Notes: a model not told the origin generated them from the sequence alone. DNA of 64,000 bases from Acanthaster planci (GCF_001949145.1 NW_019091369.1:564856-628855); one strand, 5' to 3'; positions 43,229 through 57,310 are shown, counted from the first letter of the stretch. Program-made: numbers and translations.

Positions 43229-46200
43229 AGATGCCTGGTACTTGAACAAGTCACAGTAGGAATGAAAAATTCAACAATGATATACAAAAAAGGGTTTGCA
43301 AATAAAGATACTGAAAATGAAATGAAAAATGAAGAAGCGGGACATCTAGGAATTTGGGGTATTACATGAAAGTGACATTTTAAATGAAGTCAGAACTGGG
43401 CACATACATTAAAGTTTGACACTAAACACAAACATGAGGCTGGCTTTGATACCAGCTAATATTGGATCATTTGTCCGACCCTATCATTCCACTTTATGGA
43501 CACGGCACCTTATTATCACGGCGTATTCTAACGAAAACCAAATTTTCTCAGTTTCTGCTGGCAGATTTTTTATTTTCTTTACATCGTGATAAACTTTGTA
43601 CCTTCTATACTGGGAAATGGGTTAAGCAGTTCCAAACAACCAGACTCTTGCCAAATAAGGGATTGGTTCGACTAAATGTACATGTATAAACAATACTGCA
43701 CCCAGGCTGGCTGTGGGTAACAAATTCTATGATTGACTGTTCACACCGTGATTGTGTCTGTCAAACCACTTGAGATTTGGGTGACCCATATGGGAGTGCT
43801 CTCTTTTTTGGGGGGTCTCACCACGCACACGCAGATTCACCTTAAATCCCTAACACACACATCGGGGACCCCTAAATCAGGGACCCTCTGTCAATCGGGG
43901 ACCTTATTGTCCTCTATTGTTCAGAGTCCCCAATTGAATGCACAAACAAACTCCCACACACCCATACCAGACAATGTTCACAGGAGCAGCCATCTTGGCC
44001 AAGTGCTTTAAGAGTGCTAAAGGGGGAGCAAGACCCCTTTTTTTCCCTCAGGAACACTGGCCGCATTGTCCAAACACCACCAGATTGGAGTTCATTCATG
44101 ATGTCAAATCATCTGCAGCTATTTTCTGCTGCTGTTGCAACCAAAATGAAAATACCACAACGTTGGTCCCACACTGAATGGTGTGATGCATATCCTTGGC
44201 AGTAAATGGAGGCACATTGAGCCAAGAAATTGACTTTTGAACCCGAGCCTAGAGATTCTGTTCCTGCACAACCACACAGGTGGTCTATCAGGCCTACACT
44301 TTTCTACAATCCTCTGTATTAAACTGGGACTGTGTCTCCAGAAGTATGGAGTAGTGTCTCATGAGCTCCTCTTTTAATTATTATTATTAATAAATGGTAT
44401 CACAGAAAAATGAAACAAAGGTTTGGTGCACTTTCACAGTTTAAAACATTCAAGCCTGTAGCCCCATACCTCCAAGGTTCAGTGTGAATCGTACAGAATC
44501 TTGTGGGATTGGCCATGGTCTAGGGTTAGAAGAAGCTCTGTCCATGCCAGAGGAAAAAACAGAGGTGTGAAAAATAAGGAAACCAAAAATGGCTGGTTTG
44601 TGACAATCTATACATGAAAAGTACAACGGAAAGGACAGAAATCCTGACAAGTTGGCTGCACATGAGCAAGTCATGCAGCATGTAGAGTCAGAGACCAAGG
44701 AAACTATGTGAAGTGTTTGAAGCAGCTAGCAAGTGTGACAATGATTTATTGTTCTGGCATCCCAGAATGCACTTTTTCATTTGCAACAACAGCTGCATTC
44801 AGACCTGGAGTGCAAAGTCACTGATGACCTCATCTATTGTTCTTGGAACAATGACACTAGACAAAAAAAAAATACTTCATGACTGGCAAGCCCACAGTGC
44901 ACCGTTACAGGGACTTCTGTCCTTTCCTTAAAAGCTACATCGCATAAATATGGCCCTTCACCATTTCCAAGGCAACCCTCCTCTTAAGGGCGTGTCTGAG
45001 TACAGCTTGAGAGTGGTTACTTCAATAGCGACCACTTTAACTGATCCCTGGCTGACTGCAGCACCTGTATAAAAATGCGACAAGGAAAAAAAAAGGATCT
45101 TAAAATGAGACCAAACAAACCCCGAAATATTGACTTGGAAATCAGAATACTACGCAGAAGAAAATCAGAGTACAGCCCTATCACTCCAGAGAAAAAGTTT
45201 TGTTACGTCTTTGTTTTGAAGCAAAGATATGACACAAAACACAGTAAAAAAAAGAAAAAAGCAAGCCATGATACAAAGGCTTCCTTATATTGTATGTGTT
45301 AGTGCCCTTCAACATCCAAGCTTAGTTTTTACATGTGAATCAGCACACAATCTTAGACATTGAACTCACAGACAAACCCTTTGACAGCTCTTCTAATCAT
45401 ATAAAAAAACTGACATTCAAAAATGCTGATTTAAAAATTGGCATGAGCAAAGCATATAGTTATACATGTGTTGCAATGTTAATGTTTAATTCAAACTGGT
45501 AAAATGAACCCCTTGAATTGTATTTTATTCTAGTGCTCAGCGAAAGAGGCAGGAAATTGAAACAACTCATTTAAGTACACAACAAACTCTGACAAACTTA
45601 CCAGCTGTAAAAATACATAAATATGAGCATGTCAAAAATTATGGGATTATCAGACTCCAAAAGCAGAGCAAAGGTTCTGGAAATTTACCTAAGCTTGTCA
45701 AATGACATGCTCTGGGCAGTATGTTGCTTATTCCTCACACCAGATCCACTTATTCAGACCAAACAAACTCACTTAAAATCTGATATTTATGTATGAGGAA
45801 CAGCAGCACGAACAAGCAGAGATGAAGCTCCACACGCTTATAAAATGGAGGAAAAGGGAAATAAGCTTTGAGGTAAAAGCAAAGTCATTTCTGAAATATC
45901 TGTATACAGTAAGCTGACACGGCAAGTGAGGAAAAGCCAGAGCATGAGAAGATTTTTTTCTTGTTTCTATAAGCAGGGACAGATTACACAAGGCACCAAT
46001 AAGTTACATGTACAAGGAGTTCCTAAAAAAAAAGAGCAATCGTCGGTCAACAAAGCCAAAGAGAGATTTTTTTGGGAAAATACTGAACACAAAAGACCCG
46101 CCCCCGATACAGACGAGTACATTGGACAAATGAAGCAGAAAGCAACACGTATAAAAGTCCACAGACATTACTGTTTAGTACAACAGGTCAGTTGGACTCA

Positions 46201-46400
46201 ATCCAGGTAAGCTAGTATTGTCATAATCAAGAACCTTTTGATAACTGATATTTAACCATGTTGACACCAGCAAAGAATTAATGCTATTTTATAAAAAGCA
46301 AACTAGATCTCTACGATGACTGTAGACAAGGTTAAAACACAGCTATGCTTGAAGAAGATACATAAATATCATGCCTACCACCAAAGTCCTCCAAAATAAA

Positions 46401-46653
46401 CAATTGTGACCCACCATCCCCAAACCAGGCTGAAGTCGGTATTCGTGATGTTGGACAATTCCTCTCCCTCAGCTTTTTTTTTTTTACACTTCAAAGTGAT
46501 CCATGTTAAATTGAAATTCTGTCTGCAGTGAGCTTCTTACGGGTAGTAATAGCTGTAAAACTCCCATGAAAATATGAAGAGTGGAAGTTCCACTACTTCA
46601 GGGTTATGAAGTTACAAACTTCAGCCTGCTTTTGGGATGGTGGGTCACAATTG
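46401..46653. mobile_element. Fold-back/MITE element with 36-bp inverted ends
   Basis: The left end (46401-46436) reads CAATTGTGACCCACCATCCC and continues to GGCTGAAGT. The right end (46618-46653) is its reverse complement with few differences. The 180-bp interior has a T11 tract and no coding capacity. This is a typical short non-autonomous DNA transposon. Confidence 0.85.
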
Positions 46654-49600
46654 ATTTTGCAGGATTCTGATAGGTTTGGAGCTGCAGGGCTTGGCCTCGA
46701 TAGCATTCGGCTTAACGTGCTGATTCTGTTTCAAGTAGAAAAGCCGTGCCAATGTGTTAGATCTCCAGAAGATTCCTGAAGTTAGGGGGGTGGGGATGGG
46801 ATCAGGGTTAATGAGGACTGGCCAGCTGCTGTGATGTGCGAGTTGCCATGGCGCTACAACAACAAAGCAGCGGCCCGTCTTCCTGGTGGAGAAGGCGCCC
46901 GCAGGTGTAACCCAGATGTAACTGCTGCATCATGACAGTTTAAGAGCAAGCTGACAGGTGGCGGGTTGACGGGATGCATTGTGCAGATGCCAGGCAGGAA
47001 GCCAGAGTAAAAACAATAGCTGAGTGGTGTAAGGGTCGTGACCCCAGGACCTGCTCAGGAAAAAGGGCAGGGGGGTCATGGCAAAACTCGCCCGGTTAGC
47101 ATCATCCAAAAGAAATCCACCACAATAGAAAAAAACAACAACAACAGTGTTGGCAACCCAAAAGTCACGAGTAGCCACTTGAGGAAAGGCTAACAAAAGG
47201 CCTGCTCTTCATTTTTTTTTTTTTACTTAATCGATCCAAGTAGAGATTCAGAGATTCTTAGAAAACGTGAACTCTTAAAATAGCTGAGCAACAATCCAGA
47301 AACAGGTCAGGAAAGCCACGTCAGATTTCAAGAGGGAAAGGCAAAGACAAATAAAGGGTTAATCCAAGGTAAAGTCCTTTCAATGAAGGATGCATTATCA
47401 ATGGGATCCACACAGTTATCATAGCAACAGACTGTAAACAGGACTATCATAAACTGGCAGGGAAAGTGCGGCTCTCTGCTCCGACAGTCTGATAATGTTC
47501 AAGATGAGGCCCCACAGCCAACAACCTTCACTGTGAATGTATGCCCATGTACACTCAAGTGTACAAGTCACCGAGTAATACCGACAGATAACTTTTGGTC
47601 CCCACAACACAGTTCCTACTTTCCTCACAGAAACTGTCCCCTCAACGCAGGAAAGGCCTACCCACCTGGACCAAGTCCTAACTAAAACAGACAAAACACA
47701 AGTCCTTCCAAACAAACCCAAGTTCAGTGCTTTACCCTATTTCCACCCTCCTTGACCCCTCGCCTGACTGTTCTTTTTTCCCCCCAAACACCTCACCGAG
47801 TTTGTTCAGTACTGATTTTATGTGAATTCGTCCATGTATGTGTCACACAGTCTTCATAAATGTTTGGCGCGTCACTCTCGAGTAATGTTCCATTTTGCAA
47901 AACCTGGCATTTTTCATTCACCATGCATAGATGAAGTGCTGATGACAAATTGTTTGTCTACTCCAAGTAAAACTTGAATGAGTCTCAAGACATGCAAAGT
48001 GTCAGAAAAATCTGTTACTGTTAGGCTCAGATCCAAATGGGTGTGGCCTCCTTTCCTGTGCTCTGAAAGGCATCACAAAACCCTACGTTTTTATAACAGT
48101 ATTCACCCTTTAAAAAAAAATTCAAAAAATACTTGGATGTTTAAAGATGATGCTGGGAGTGTGGGAAAAATTTGAATAGGATGGAAACCCATGTTCCCTG
48201 TGGCTTCTGACATTCGAAGCACGTCTCCATTTGAGACATCCTTCTGCATGTCGTGAGTTGGGAGACACAGGTAATGTCATGAACCGCTCAGTCGCCAACA
48301 GACCTGTAGTGGTAGGGTGCGATCGGGAGAGGTGTATCCTTCAACATGTGGCCCTGTTGGGTGTGGTACTGAACCAGAAAGCATCCACACCTTCAGGCCC
48401 ACACGAGTCCCCTCCCCCCCCCTCCCGCATGATGTAACAACCCCCCCCTCCGCAGCACCATTGATCTTCCCCCCTGCCAGGAAGAGATAAATGGAATGGG
48501 GAGGGGGCATTGACAAGCTAACCTGAGTACCCCTGCATCTGGTCCTGACAGCTCTCCCCTGCCACCAATCAATCATCGCTAACTTCCTACAGACCCACTT
48601 ACATCACATACATGTACCCGGTCCTCTGGTTCTCCCCTGGGCCAACAAGTATTGTATGCTCAACATTAGGGTTAAAAAGTAGTGTTTAGAAGACTAAGCT
48701 GTGCTCCCCTACCTTAATGAGATTGTCGCATATCCCACCAAAACTAAGCCGAGCACATATCAAAACTCTTTAGGGTAATTACGCACCGTAGTACCTTTCC
48801 TTCTTGTAGGTAATTCAGTATTTAGAAATCCTTCCCTGAGCCAAGATTTTTCGGGGGGGGGTCGTCAAATGCTTAAGTGGAACTTTTTTGAATGTGTGCA
48901 GCAACGTGGAAGCCTTTTTAACCATAAAACAGCCTCGTACAAATTCCATGCTTATCCAACATGGGGTTTTTAATGAATCGTGTAATAAACTGTAAAGTTG
49001 ATTTTTCTCTCGCTCTAAATTATCGCTCTAAATTCAGTACTTCACTGGTAAGTTCACATTAGGCCTTAATCAGATGACCTTTCAAAATAAGAATTTCTAT
49101 GACCGTCTCTACATCCAAAAGTCATTGGCAGGAATTATGTGCATATTACTTGAAAACTTTTTTAAAAATAGAGACATTACCGCTAGTGGAACTCAATAGC
49201 AATGTTTGGCACACCCTCCCCCATACCCGATCATTGAAATATAAACTTTCCAGCACTATTAAGATTTACTCCAGCATCGAACTGAGAAGTACCGGTAGGG
49301 TCCCTAATGATGGATAAGGATCGGTATGGCATAGGAACCAATCGAGCCAATTTGCATCACATGACAACCTCAAAGCAAGTGGCTGCCATCTTTGCTGGTT
49401 GCTATGCCAACGTCTCCAAATGCACCGTAATTCCACAACAAACTCTGTCAAACAAATGATGTTTTTTTACGTAGTCCAGCACAGAAAAATTTAACTTTGC
49501 CAAAACTGGAGCCTAAAATACATGGGGTTTTGTCCATTTGAGATCGTTCATACCCCAAAAGCTACCTTCCTCAAAGCTCATTGCCCCAAACATGGAAAAG

Positions 49601-50387
49601 AGATTAATGTGACAGGAAATTGAAAGGCGAGGCTACTGGGCATGTCCACTGCCCAGGTGAAGACAGAACATACTTGTGCACATTCTGATGAAAACTGATG
49701 GCACATATGCTTGGCAACGTCTTTGAATGTGGACACTGAGTCTGCACACACTGGCTCTCATGAGAAGACCACACAACTGTTCCTGAAGGAACCAATCTTC
49801 GGCTATTACAGGACCATCCACAGAAAGCATCTAAGACTTCAGGAATATCTTTCTCAACTGCTCTACCGACCAGCCTCCCGGGGTTGGCCGTTACACTTTG
49901 GAAGACAACATCTGCGAAAAGCCCTGCGCTATCTCAAGCAAAGAATTGTCTATCAAACTGAAGCACTCTGAAAGATGAATAAAAAGCGTGAGCCAAGCAA
50001 TGGTGAGAGCAAGTCTGAGAATCCCGTTAATCTAACTGGTCTAGAGAGTGAGTTAACGGTGCATTATTAGTCAACCCTTTATTCCACTTCCTGACTACAG
50101 TTGCCCCATGGCAGTCAAATTTAGCCATTGTAATCATGGGAGAAACGGTGACTCAGGGACCCCCTCACGGTGAAGCCACTGTTTCCTCCTTGGACAGTTT
50201 TCAAGAAATCCTGTTGGCATTGTCACTTGAAACACAATACCCCTGGATGGCAGTATCTTGCAAAGGCACATGTGCTAAGCAAACAGAAAGTGTATCAGTG
50301 GATTCCTCCACTTGTGCCACTGTTTAACAGACACGAAGTTTGAAAGAGCTTGCACAATTTACTTTTCAAAACAGTTCTTGTACCAGT

Positions 50388-50557
50388 GTTGTAGTCAAGA
50401 CCATCACAAGACCAGGCACAAGACCAGGCACAAGTAACAGGGTGAACAATGACAAAGGAATGCTTCCGTTATGGTCCATTTGAATAGCAGTGGCTTGAAT
50501 TCAGACTGGAGGTCTTGGGCTGGTCTTGATCAGGTCTTATGTGGTCTTGACTACAAC
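50388..50557. repeat. Imperfect inverted repeat of GACCAGG/GGTCTTG units
   Basis: The left side begins GTTGTAGTCAAGACC and contains repeated ACAAGACCAGGC. The right side ends TGGTCTTGACTACAAC and contains GGTCTTG repeats. The arms are about 45-50 bp with mismatches and a centre of about 75 bp. Probably a small fold-back element. Confidence 0.7.
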
Positions 50558-52502
50558 AGGGTCTTGTACATACTCCTTGCATCCAATTTCATGCATTTGC
50601 AATTTGATCCATGTTGATCCATTTTAAGGACATCTTGGTGCCTTTTTAAGTTTGAACCCAACGAGCCTTTGGCAAGTTAAATTTGACTAAAGCTGGTACA
50701 CTTAGTTATCTGATTGCAAATAAACATAGCAATATGAAGTGTCCAGACTAAAGACACTGTTGCTATGGCATAGCAACCACCACCTCTGGAATGGACTGGT
50801 GTACTTTGGTGCCCTTCTCATCCATTGAAAACCATGTACAGTGTTTTGGTGCAAGGCGTCTCTCATGTAACTAAATATAAGCAAAACCTTGCCCCAAATC
50901 ACGAGGTACAGCAACAGTGTCTTTAGTACGGAGATTTCAAAATTGTTATGTTCACGTGAATTTAAAGAACTCAGTGTACCAGATTTTATTCAAATGTAAA
51001 CTTGCAAAACACTTCTTTACAAGTAACAATGTCAACATGGACCATTTAAATTGGGTCATTTTGTGTTTCAAATATTTAAGACTCTTTATCTCTGAGTTAG
51101 AGTACACTAGGAGTGTTCCCAGCTTTTGAGGATTTGATAACAATGTACATGTATGAGAAGACAGGTGCACCAACATGTACATGTACAGTGTGTGATACAA
51201 ATATGTACATACATCCAACTGACCACAGAAGTTACAATGTTAGTCACCTTGGTATTTATTGGTACCCATGTCAGGCGGTAACCTTATTAAGCAGTAACGA
51301 ATAACCAAGAGGAAGGTATCTGAGTATTAAGTTCCAGCTGGGTAAATGTATTATCGCCGAGTATCATGTTTCCCACAGATTAAGCCTTGCAATTTTTTTC
51401 TTTTTCATTCGCCCCCTTACCCCAAAACGTAAGCATTCTGACAAAACACAGACAAGGCAAAGAAAGTCGTGCACGGAAGCTGGGACTTTTGAGAAACACA
51501 TAAATCATGCTGTGGGGAAAGTCGGATACCTTGTGCTGACAGCTACATGTACCTGGCATTAGTCTCGGAAAAACTGTGTGATGAACATGCACAAAATGTC
51601 AATGATACAAACTGAAACAGTGGAACATCTTTCTACTCTGTGACTACACGCTATTTTTCTCCTGTTTTTTGCTGAGCGAGGGGAAATGAGTTTTAATTGA
51701 AACTATTCAACTAACTACAAAATGTCATATAATGATAAAAGTGGTTAAGGAAATTGAAATTGTAACCCTGAACTATATGCACCAATATCCAATTTGGGGT
51801 TTTGCAGGTAGTGTGATCAATGCAGATCTGCAAAGCCATGCAACTATTGTGCTAAATTTGGTTTGATATGCTATCTTAAGGGCTTACTACACTGTGTTAG
51901 ATTTGGGCGGATTTGTAAAGTTTCCAGACAAAATGGTCCATACAGTCAGGAATAAGACATACATATCATATTCACGGAGGGAACCAAATCATACTTTTTT
52001 CTTCTTTGAGTGATATCGATCACGTTATCTGATGACAACAATTCCGTGGTGTCATTTCAAATCACAAAAATCTGACTGGCAAAACTCATTTGAACCTAAT
52101 TTTTCGTCACCACAAAGGGACAACCCTGTGCCTTTGTTTGAAGGGAAATATTACCCCCCCCCGATTTTTTTTTCATTTTTGCATGGCATGTCCTTGTAAT
52201 TACTGTACTGATTTACTGTAGTTGTACATGGACTCTACGTGTTCCAGATTACAGGACACCCTATGTTTTCCTACATTTTCCATGACCCTTCCACTGATTT
52301 TCCAGGACAACTTTTTTCCAGGATTTTCCATGACCACAGGAACCGTGCTACTGGTCAGTCATTTATCAAACATTCTGAGAAACATGCCCCGTACTCCACC
52401 AAATATGATTGGAGCTTAGCTTGTCCGGCGGCATCTGAACTAGAATTTTTCCGTGATTTCAAACACTCTTCGTATTGTGAAGGCATGTACCCTTAACCTT
52501 GG

Positions 52503-52665
52503 TCCCTTGTGTGGCCTAGTGGTCAGGCTTTTTATTCTCCCAATGGGTTCAGGGCTTGAATCCTACGATGGGGTATAACGTTGTGATCTTGGGCATGTCA
52601 CTTCACCCCCACTTGCATTTCTTCACTTATAAACGACTACTTAGGTCAGGGAGGGTTACTGTGGT
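52503..52665 (+). mobile_element. tRNA-derived SINE with CORE-like (MIR-like) body
   Basis: The head has GTGGCCTAGTGGTCAGG (A-box region) and GGGTTCAGGGCTTGAATCC (degenerate B box). The body carries TTGTGATCTTGGGCATGTCA, close to the conserved TGTGACCTTGGGCAAGTCAC segment of CORE-SINEs. The end is not clear. Confidence 0.65.
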
Positions 52666-55260
52666 TGATTAACCTAGCAGCATCTGAAAATTGCACCGAA
52701 ACATAGGTCTATTCTCCCTTGAAGTTGAAATCGTTTGTATGATTGTTGCTTGGCTCAGTGGGCAGAGACCAAAATGTATAAAGAGTCTGCAGGTACCGAT
52801 ATGCACAGTACAAATAAATGGCATGGCTGGGCCCGTAGTTGGTGGTTGTATACACATTTCATTCTTTCCAGGATTTGCTTGATGTTTGAAAACGGAATTA
52901 ACCCATCAATCCAATAATAAAATCTTTTCAAAGTATAACCCACGCAAGTATTTTTTAGATCAACATTTCACCATAACTAGAGAATCAGTGGCTGTTAAGG
53001 AAGTTCACATGCACACACACTACATGTACTAAATTTATCTATATGTATCACGAACATGTAGGTAAAATGCTTCAGTAAAATGGTTCCTACCACAGAAGTG
53101 GGTAAGGACAGAAAGAAACTGTCTCATTCGGAAAGAAACCAACTGATGTAATTCCCTTCAAGTCTGGGTAATAAGGGCCCAAGCAGATGAAAGCAGCAGA
53201 CAGATGTGGCAAAGTATGAGATCACAAAGAGGCGTAAGGAAAGAGAATGCTTGGAGATTAAACAGCAATAATAGAAACCCTCAAACTTACTTGTAGCTTG
53301 CTTGTAATGGTCTACACCATGCAAGTTCCAAGACGGAATTAGGTATTTAAGTAGGTGCGGTGAAGACAGGATAAAAAGAGACAAAAACAAACATTCCAGT
53401 AAAATCGCATTAATGGACTGATAAACTGTCAAATCAGAATTTTTGTCAGTGCAGAAACATTTGCGGTTAATTAAATCAAAAAGCAGTTGGAAATACATGT
53501 GCCATACACAGGGAACTTTGCAAAAGAAAAGAAAATCATACATTTGTGTAGCATTTCTCAAAGGGAAAGTCGGTCAACAATTGATATTATTATCATGGAA
53601 ACAAATATCAGTTGAATTCTTTAGCAGATGTTCTACAAACCTAAAGACCTGAAAACATACACTTCCATTTAGAAAAGGATGTATTAAAGGCTAAAATAAG
53701 AGAACAGCAGCATGTCACAACGACAGTCAATAATTTGACCAGTATATAGCTTCCGATAAAATTTAAATGCTTGCACAGTAGTGATTTTAAAATCCTTGCT
53801 TTCAGGCAGGATTGTTAATGATGTAAGACATGTAACGTGCGATATGCACAAATTCTGGCTGTTAATATATAGTTGGCTAGTCAGCACACTTACATGTGAG
53901 AACTGAATTTAAAAACACATGTATGTACACATAAACTTTAAATGGAAGCAAGTTCTTGGTTTTTTTTTACATGTGCATGCTTTTTCCCATTTCAGTTGAG
54001 CTCTCCGGTAAATCCAGCAGTGTTGACCTTCGTCAGATCCTAGCCAGGCCTGATGAATACATCCTTCACGGATTACCATGTTCACGCATTGGGGAATAAA
54101 GCCAAATTCGAGAGAGAGGGGGAAAAATACTGCGAAGCAAGTACTCTTTTCGTTTGGCCCGTCAATTACTTCATTAGGTACAGATGGTAAGCAGATCAAA
54201 CCAAGCGCATGTGCTTTACTAGGACAATTAAATTATACCACATCTAGTCACCAACTTTTAAGAGATCACTTCAAATGTGAAGAAAACGGCATCAGGTGCA
54301 ATTTTCACGAAATGGACACGGTTGATTCATCACTTTCCAACACCTGGAAAAAGCGTTAAACATGCTTCACATCCCATCAGCAATTTAATAGGAATATTGT
54401 ATGCTTTGCACAATCTGGAGTTGACACCTCCGGTGGGGCTAAGGATGTTAAGTCTCTAACTGCAGCCCCTTCCTGATGTCATTATGGTCGGGGCAACTTT
54501 GCACCAAGCCTAAGTTAACAACCTCAAGGACAACTTGATTACTGCAATTTTGCCCTTTCACCCCTCGCCGCAATTCCAGGCACAAAAAATAACAACTACT
54601 CACCTTGAAATCGGCCAAAAGGGATTTGAAAATTGAAAAGGACATTCTCAAATTCCTGAACGAATTAATTCTCCAGCACCCATCCAATTTTCTTCAATTA
54701 CCACCCTTGTATTTTTCTCTGGCATGTGTAGGTTTCTGCTTAATACAGCCAGCTTTTAACAATGGCGTTTCCGTCTTGACTTAGAATCTGACACCTCTGG
54801 TGCCGCAATTCCCACCTTTCCAATTTCTGACTTCCTCGGCCCGTTAATTTTTGACACCTGGAGGAGACGCCCCGACACTTGCCACTCAAACAAATTCTTT
54901 CTCAAGATGCAACTTAGTGGAAGTCACAAGTTACATTTCATTATTCCTGATTAACACTCCTTACAAATGGCCTCTCACATCTCTTCTCCCTTCCCAACAT
55001 GTTTGCCTATCATGTCAAAACAAACGTGATGAAATATGGTAAATGCAATTTGTATATTCATCATTCATTTCTAGATATTTTGGGGTTTAACCCTAACCCT
55101 CCTCAATCCTTCACCTGTTGGAGGACTGAGGAGTGTTAGGGTTAACCTAGAGAATTACCCTCGTGCTCTGAACACTATTCTAAAAGAAACGTTTCACCCT
55201 TTAATACATTCCATGTAACTGTGCAAGAGGTTGCTCTGTAGGTATATACATGTACGGGGA

Positions 55261-55425
55261 GTCAGGCTGGTGTAATGGCTCTTAACTTGCTTTCCACCTC
55301 TGCGGTCTGGGTTCCCACCCACAGGTAGGTCAGCAGGTGGATTGGGTTCTCAGTTGGTGCCTGATTCCGTGGGTTCTCCCCGGTGTATTATCAGGGGTTT
55401 TCCTCCCACCTCTAAAAACTGAACA
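55261..55425 (+). mobile_element. Probable tRNA-derived SINE
   Basis: GCTGGTGTAATGGCTCTTAAC and GTCTGGGTTCCCACCC resemble A- and B-box regions. The body has GTGGGTTCTCCCCGGTG and GGGGTTTTCCTCCCACC, phrases typical of dispersed invertebrate SINEs. No intact tRNA fold is seen. Confidence 0.5.
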
Positions 55426-56839
55426 TTTCTTCACTGTCTTCTTAACCGCACCACATGCGCTGTTGGATAAACAGAAATACATAAATATGCTGAAGGGACC
55501 ACAGTAAAATGAAGTGGAGAGTGGTAGAGGGTCCAACTGCTAGCCCTGTGTTTCCCACAAAAAAAAAACAAAAAAACAAAACCAGACTTCTTGGAGGGCA
55601 AGGAATACCCACAGAAGATGACTCCAGAGACTTCTGCCACATGGGCTAGCTGTACAGGCACAAGGAAGGGAGCAAAACTTAACTGACTAGTCACAGGAAG
55701 GAGCTTTAATCCAACAACTTTATCACAACAGGAAAGTTTGTTGCTTTTGGTTAATCTCAGCAGTGGGGCATTCTGTTCCTGCCGTCAGATACGGCTAATG
55801 TGAGCAACGCGCACACTTTTCCGATTGGCCAGATACATGATGCAGTCAATTGTTGTTGTTGTTGTGTTGAATCAGCAGGGTTCCTGTGGCAAACACCGTC
55901 ACGTTCAATGAGGGTGGGGATACTGAGCCATCATCTCCTTGTGAGGACCAAATCTCCAGATTCAAAAGAGTTTCCAATGCTTTTTAGAAACCTGCAAAGT
56001 AAATCTGGAAAAGTTGTGTTCCCTGAAAGCTAGGTATGGTTTCTAGACATTTTATAGAGACACTGGGTAGATGTTAGCTTCCAGTGCTGGGTACCATGTA
56101 CATGTACCTGTGAACTTGGATTTTTCTCACAGAGGAAATTCTATCCAGATGCGATCTGTCCATACTAGTACACTGGTCCCTAGTGAAGTTACCCTTACAA
56201 TGTCCACTTGGGGAGATCAGAAGATTTGGTCAGAGACATAAACCAGTGAAGTTATTCATGTGAGTGGTAAGTCTCATACAAACCACAAAGGCACAAGGGT
56301 CAATTCCTTTCACCACAATGTTCCCCTGACAAAGTTCCACAATATTCAGTGCCAACCAAGTCAATTTCGTTGGATGGTTGCACTTCCTGTGTGACTCAGG
56401 AGAGAAACATAAAGGTAGAAAGGACAAGTGTTCAAGCATTGTCTACACTGGACATGGGTTGAAACTTCATGCAAGTCGGAGAGAGATATAACTGCGTTCT
56501 TTGCAAGGTCTTGGCTGCTGCCCCGGACTGTTGAAGGATATTTGTTAGCGTTAACTCTGAACGTCTGAAAAAAAGAAAAATGTTCTACATTATGTTGGCT
56601 GATATTTCAGTCACAGAAAAAGTCGTTCATGAACATCAAGCATGGTGAAAGTTATTTGCATAACTTCTGCCAATCATCACTCAAGTGATATGAATAATGC
56701 ATATCCTACCATTATTGCCATCCCTGATCAAACAAATTCTAAAGACCTTCCTGTGTAGCAATTAGTCGGGTGGTGGTTCGTGTCACAGAATGAACTACTG
56801 GAAGGTCTTGGACCAAGACTAGTCTAAGAGCAAAACGTC

Positions 56840-57310
56840 ATTTAACCACTACCAGCCGGGGAGTCCAAAATCGGAGCCGTATGGTTTATATGTGTGGCCG
56901 GGGNNNNNNNNNNNNNNNNNNNNNNNNNNNNNNNNNNNNNNNNNNNNNNNNNNNNNNNNNNNNNNNNNNNNNNNNNNNNNNNNNNNNNNNNNNNNNNNNN
57001 NNNNNNNNNNNNNNNNNNNNNNNNNNNNNNNNNNNNNNNNNNNNNNNNNNNNNNNNNNNNNNNNNNNNNNNNNNNNNNNNNNNNNNNNNNNNNNNNNNNN
57101 NNNNNNNNNNNNNNNNNNNNNNNNNNNNNNNNNNNNNNNNNNNNNNNNNNNNNNNNNNNNNNNNNNNNNNNNNNNTTACCCCGTGCGGCTATAAACGACT
57201 GTTAAATGGAATGATGAATTGTTGAGGGATTTTGAAAACAGAAAAAATGATAGTCATGCCAGCCCAGCATCCTCAACGTTGAAAAATGCCCCGGCCCGAA
57301 GTGGTTAAAG
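56840..57310. mobile_element. DNA-transposon-like element interrupted by an assembly gap
   Basis: The left end TTTAACCACT followed by GCCGGGG (from 56841) is matched, inverted, by CCCCGGC followed by AGTGGTTAAA at 57289-57309. The N gap lies between them, so the interior is unknown. The fold-back nature may be why the assembly broke here. Confidence 0.65.
56904..57175. other. Assembly gap (run of N)
   Basis: 272 undetermined bases. The open frames reported across it are meaningless. Confidence 0.99.

Larger units (their letters stand above)
41170..52500. other. Gene-poor repeat-rich region
   Basis: No coding exon could be supported on either strand. Open frames are short, overlapping and without family resemblance. 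Contents: diverged tandem repeats at 43083-43228, a fold-back element at 46401-46653, an imperfect inverted repeat at 50388-50557, C runs near 48414-48450 and frequent ACATGTA motifs. It could be intron or UTR of a gene beyond the window; the sequence does not say. Confidence 0.5.

Noticed and set aside
56881-57225. Three open frames running through the N gap
   Set aside because: They are produced by undetermined bases and carry no information.
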